From contig NC_087390.1 in the NCBI RefSeq assembly GCF_963675165.1, positions 5,259,250 to 5,323,249 on the forward strand: a stretch of 64,000 nucleotides of DNA, in the 5' to 3' direction. This stretch comes from Halichondria panicea. Taxonomy: Eukaryota > Porifera > Demospongiae > Suberitida > Halichondriidae. Below are positions 60,315 to 64,000 of the stretch, piece after piece. Each line of letters begins with the position of its first letter. Position 1 is the first letter of the stretch. The notes under the pieces are model-generated. The model was not told the DNA's origin. It searched no databases and saw only the letters and a program-made list of their open reading frames with translations. Position numbers and translations under genes: made by a program.

Positions 60315-61279
60315 TTCTTGCTGCCTTCTTCAAATGACATGACTGTGAACGATCACTGGTTTTATACCATAGATCTAGCTGTCACTTGCTGTCAACTACA
60401 GGATAGAACAATTAACCTTGCAACTCTGCTCTTCACACATTTATAGGTCTACATTCCAGCTGTCACTTGCTGTCTACTACAGGATGAACACTTGCTTCAT
60501 TGCTACCTTGCATGCTACTACTAACCTTGCTCTTCATCCTGCATGGCTCTTCATTCTCTACTATATGTCTATGAGGAGTGCATGAATGTACTCTTGCTAC
60601 TATATACTTACATTGATGGCAACATTGGCGGAACAAACATGCGCATAGGGGAGTCATTTATTCCTGGGGGAGTCACCCACACCTTAGGCAGGAATGACCG
60701 GGGAGTCACTCCCACCGGGGAGTCATTCATTCCTCTGACATGGGTACACAAAAAGTCTGCTTTTAAAAACCAGCTTACTAAGACAAAAATGAACATTACT
60801 TACCAACCTAAAGCCAAGTGGCTTTGATTTTACTTGCATACAATGCCCAGCTACTTAAGAAATAGGGAATCATTAATATTTTGGGCTGTAGTCACAGCCT
60901 CTCCTTGTAGAAGGTACACAGAGCCACTAGATAGAGCCGAAACGATAATACAACACTCAAAAAACTGCCTTTGAAAGTTTTCAAGCTCTTGGTGAGATAC
61001 ACAATGTTTCTATATGATGCACAGTAGGTGTGGATGCTCAGCACAGTACTAAGAGTCCCAGTGGAGAGCTGTGAATGATAGTAATAACATTTCCCGCTGG
61101 GTTGGCGAGGTGTCTAGAGCCGAAACGCGAATCAACCTTTTGGCATTACACAGAAGTGATTGTGCGCACGTGCTCCGTTTCCCATCCCTCTCCTTCTTAT
61201 ATCTATGGTCCAAACCATTGTTGTGTCAGGCATATGAGCGTTGTTGCTATGATCTAAAATGCTTAGACACTGTTATTTA

Positions 61280-63820
61280 TAGGATTAATTTATGATTAAA
61301 TTTAACATCCCTCTGTAATTCAATTGTGATGGGTGTTTTACTGCATGGCTTATATGATACATGATCTACATGCATGCATAAAGTAATTATAAAGAATGCT
61401 ATCAGGGGTCCTATAATTATAACTGCGGCAATTATAAGTTTAAACCAAAAATATTCATACATTATTACAGTGCAAACTTATAATGCAATTGATTAAGAAT
61501 ATCTGTAGCTGGTTAGGCTTCTGTGGTTTAAGCTATCACATGTAGGTGTCCTATCCTATGCATGACTGAGCCCCTTAGTTAAACCACAGAATGATGTATT
61601 AGCATAATGCCTGAGTACAAGTTCATGTGTCATTGGGCTTATGTCTTTGGGCTTATGTCTGACCATGCTACAATTTTCTCTTGATTCATGTTTTTGCTAT
61701 TTATACGTAGAAAGGATCAGTATGGCAACATCGTTTCCATGGTTACTGCATGCGTTATGTACTGTGACCATTTAGAATGTAGCCTCTAATCACACACGTA
61801 CGCTTCAGTTGCAACAACAAACTCACTATCAAAGCCAAACACACTACGTACAGCGCAAGTAACTTGAAAACTTTATACTTATAGTAAATGTATATAATTA
61901 TATTGCAGCTGTGTTGCACAATGTGGCACAGTTAGTCTGTCAGCCAGCCTTTGTCACATAATTATATCACAATTACGCAGTTATAATAATACACACTTTT
62001 ACGGAAGCCTGTACAGGCCATTTGCTTCTATTCTAAAATTCCACTCTGAACTTCCATTCATGGAGTGCACATATAATTTTATAGTCTCAGTCTAGCCATT
62101 CAATTATGGTCAAGAGTAGATAAGAGTATACTCTTAGACTATCTTCAGTGTTCTCCTATAACTGTCCAGTGGTGTATATAGAACCAGGCCCCACTTTATT
62201 TAACACTATACATGCTTGCTTTTTACCCAAGCCAAAGAATCAAGCTTTTAATTGTATGCAAGTACACCAATAAATCTCAGAGCAGGCAAAATTAATATCT
62301 TTTTTAGGCCCCTGCAGGTGCACTTGTGTGTGCACATGAGTATATCAGTTCCCTTTCTAAAGCCCTTTCTACTATCCATGCATGCTCTCTGCTGTCAATA
62401 TGTTCGCATTTCAAATTTTCTAGCTATCTTCTAGTCTGTGTGATATTTCTAGTCTGTGCATGTGATATGAGATAGACACCTCTGGTATACAGCTGTTTGC
62501 ATAGACCTTACAAAATACTAAATATTTCACTGCCATTACCACAAAACCACCATACAATGTTGCTATGCAAACAAAATAATAACTACATGTACATGTACTA
62601 AATAAGGAGTGAGCAATAATGGCTTCTAGAACTATAGACTATGAAAACTCATTCTAGAACCAGTGAGGATTTGAAGTGAAAAATGATCTACCACCTGTAG
62701 ATGGCTGACTCACTCACTGCGGCATACGGTTTTGACCAACAAGTATTAACATATTCCTCGTATAAGCAGCAGGCCTCTCCAAAACAATATTTTGTGATCT
62801 GTCAGTGTTTGAGGTCCTTTACAGTACTTCGTACTATAACAGTTTCTTCAGCCTGAAACTTCTCCCACTGCTTTCCATACATGCAGTGGACAGATTAGTA
62901 GGTATATATTATTATCTGCTGGTATGCAAGTCCCAGCCCATTCTATTTAATATCCTCACCATAATTTGTATGTGAGTTTCAATATCACCAAGAGTAGATA
63001 AGAGCATCTACTATTGATACAACCTTTATAGCGTCTAATTTTTTCACAGATTTAATAGCCATTTTTGTGAAAATAAAGAAGTATTTTGCAAGGTCTATGC
63101 AAACAGCTGTACATGTACCACAATAGCCAATCTTCAAAGAGAGAAGCATTATAAGTTTACACTGTGAGTAATTTCTGAGGGATGTTACCATAGCTATACC
63201 CTCTGTATTCACAGGAATTACACACAGTGCAAACTTATAATGCATTTAGGCTTCTGTGGTTAAAGAATGCTTTCACAGGTGTCCTATATGACTGAGCTTA
63301 AGTTAATAAACCACAGAATGATGTATCTATATTATAGCAAGAGTGTATGAGAAGAGTGTCGAACTACCATGCCTCTTAGACTACACAAAACTGTGCACAC
63401 GCAAAGTAACATGACTCATGCACACGTGATGAAGTATTGTAGTAATCTTATAAGTATATAATGTTAACCGGGACGTTTTTAGGGGTACTCAGGCATTATG
63501 CTAATATATCATTCTGTGGTTTAACTAAGGGGCTCAGTCATGCATAGGATAGGACACCTGCATGTGATAGCTTTATTTAACCACAGAAGCCTAAATGGCT
63601 ACAGATAATCTTAAGTTTGCACTGTGTGTGTGAATTTTTTGGGTTTAACAGTCATAATTATAGGACCCCTAATAGCATTCTTTATAACTACTTTATGCAT
63701 GCATGTAGATCATGTATCAATGCATGTAAGTAATTATTGACCGTGATAAACCATGCAGTAAAAACACCCATCAGAATTAAATTACAGAGGAATGTTAAAT
63801 CATAAGCTCAGTTATATAGC
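61280..63820. mobile_element. Long-arm inverted repeat element (~340-bp arms)
   Basis: 61285-61620 and 63480-63815 are reverse complements with small indels. Shared phrases: GATGGGTGTTT, GATCTACATGCATGCATAAA, GGGGTCCTATAATTAT, CAGTGCAAACTTA, GTGTCCTATCCTATGCATGA and TAGCATAATGCCTGAGTAC. The 1.86-kb interior shows no coding frame. An extra partial arm copy lies at 63205-63330. Confidence 0.75.
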
Positions 63821-63922
63821 TATAGGACACAGAGCATCACCTGTGATAGCATTTTTTATATAGGCCCTACATGATAAATTATATTAGCATAATTAGGAAT
63901 CATATAGACAATGTCTAATTTT

Positions 63923-64000
63923 GGTAAAGATCCTTACATAAAGTTTTGCATAACGACGTTCTCAGGGCAAAAAATGAAGGTGAATATTATGGATCAGTTC
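63923..64000. repeat. Inverted copy of 55618-55693, cut by the window end
   Basis: Reads GGTAAAGATCCTTACAT...GTGAATATTATGGATCAGTTC, the reverse complement of the left copy with about five differences. It may extend beyond the window. Confidence 0.85.

Larger units (their letters stand above)
56352..60740 (-). mobile_element. Ginger1-type DNA transposon, apparently full-length
   Basis: 4389 bp. Both ends read TGTCA-N-AGGAATGAATGACTCCCC in inverted orientation and are flanked by the 4-bp duplication TGGG (56348-56351; 60741-60744). A TGTNR terminus with a 4-bp duplication and a Gypsy-like integrase are the hallmarks of Ginger elements as I know them. Subterminal GACTCCCGGTCACT-like motifs repeat several times inside each end (56370-56515; 60647-60720). 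The coding region is open in every exon. Confidence 0.9.
55938..61207. mobile_element. TIR element C (host of the Ginger1 insertion)
   Basis: The inner 23 bp of the termini match exactly (55939-55961; 61176-61198), reading AAGAAGGAGAGGG then ATGGGAAACG. The right end extends to CATAGATAT as in elements A and B; the left end has lost those bases. Flanks GTTCAAA (55931-55937) and GTCCAAA (61208-61214) differ by one base and sit where A and B have 7-bp target duplications. Without the Ginger1 insert the element would be about 0.9 kb, with no transposase. Confidence 0.65.

Noticed and set aside
60077-60340. Overlapping - strand ORF starting MSFEEGSKKW
   Set aside because: The frame starting MENLQEIEN at 60314 carries the integrase N-terminal zinc-binding residues and joins the next exon; the other does not.

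Overview
The window looks like animal nuclear DNA, most likely from a sponge (demosponge-type). Genes are split by many short introns with GT..AG borders. They include a receptor tyrosine kinase, a Golgi-tether subunit (COG5) and a U2-type snRNA. Between them lie AT-rich stretches full of small inverted-repeat transposons, minisatellites and DNA transposons. Tandem receptor kinase genes with FN3 ectodomains fit a sponge, but I could not search a database, so the taxon is an inference.

Layout. 1-3.1 kb: first four coding exons of a receptor-kinase-like gene (- strand) that runs off the left edge. 3.9-19.0 kb: a complete paralogue (- strand), 24 exons with all phases consistent, 1835 aa: signal peptide, Thr-rich mucin repeats, Cys-rich exons, FN3 domains, one TM helix, tyrosine kinase, long tail. 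20.5-21.7 kb: a frameshifted RecQ-like helicase fragment and a CxxC zinc-finger ORF. 22.6-34.6 kb: complete COG5 (- strand), 19 exons, 793 aa, with repeat arrays abutting several splice sites and a U2-like snRNA inside intron 4. 34.8-47.5 kb: transposon-rich DNA with two TIR elements showing 7-bp target duplications, a truncated HMGL-like (DRE-TIM) gene copy, a 5'-truncated LINE, decayed retroelement C-termini and several near-perfect palindromes. 48.8-50.8 kb: two convergent multi-exon genes of apparent transposon origin. 52.5-54.2 kb: a full-length HMGL-like plus EF-hand gene. 55.9-61.2 kb: a TIR element split by an apparently intact Ginger1-type transposon (H2C2/DDE integrase, GPY/F, Ulp1-like protease, PHD finger) with 4-bp target duplications. 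61.3-64 kb: a long-arm inverted-repeat element and no convincing gene.

The two receptor genes form a head-to-tail family. COG5 is a housekeeping vesicle-tethering gene. Most of the right half is mobile DNA. The best candidates for something new are the U2-like RNA with an altered branch-site-pairing element, the intact Ginger1 element, the convergent two-gene cassette, and the COG5 exon flanked by arrays that copy its own splice sites.
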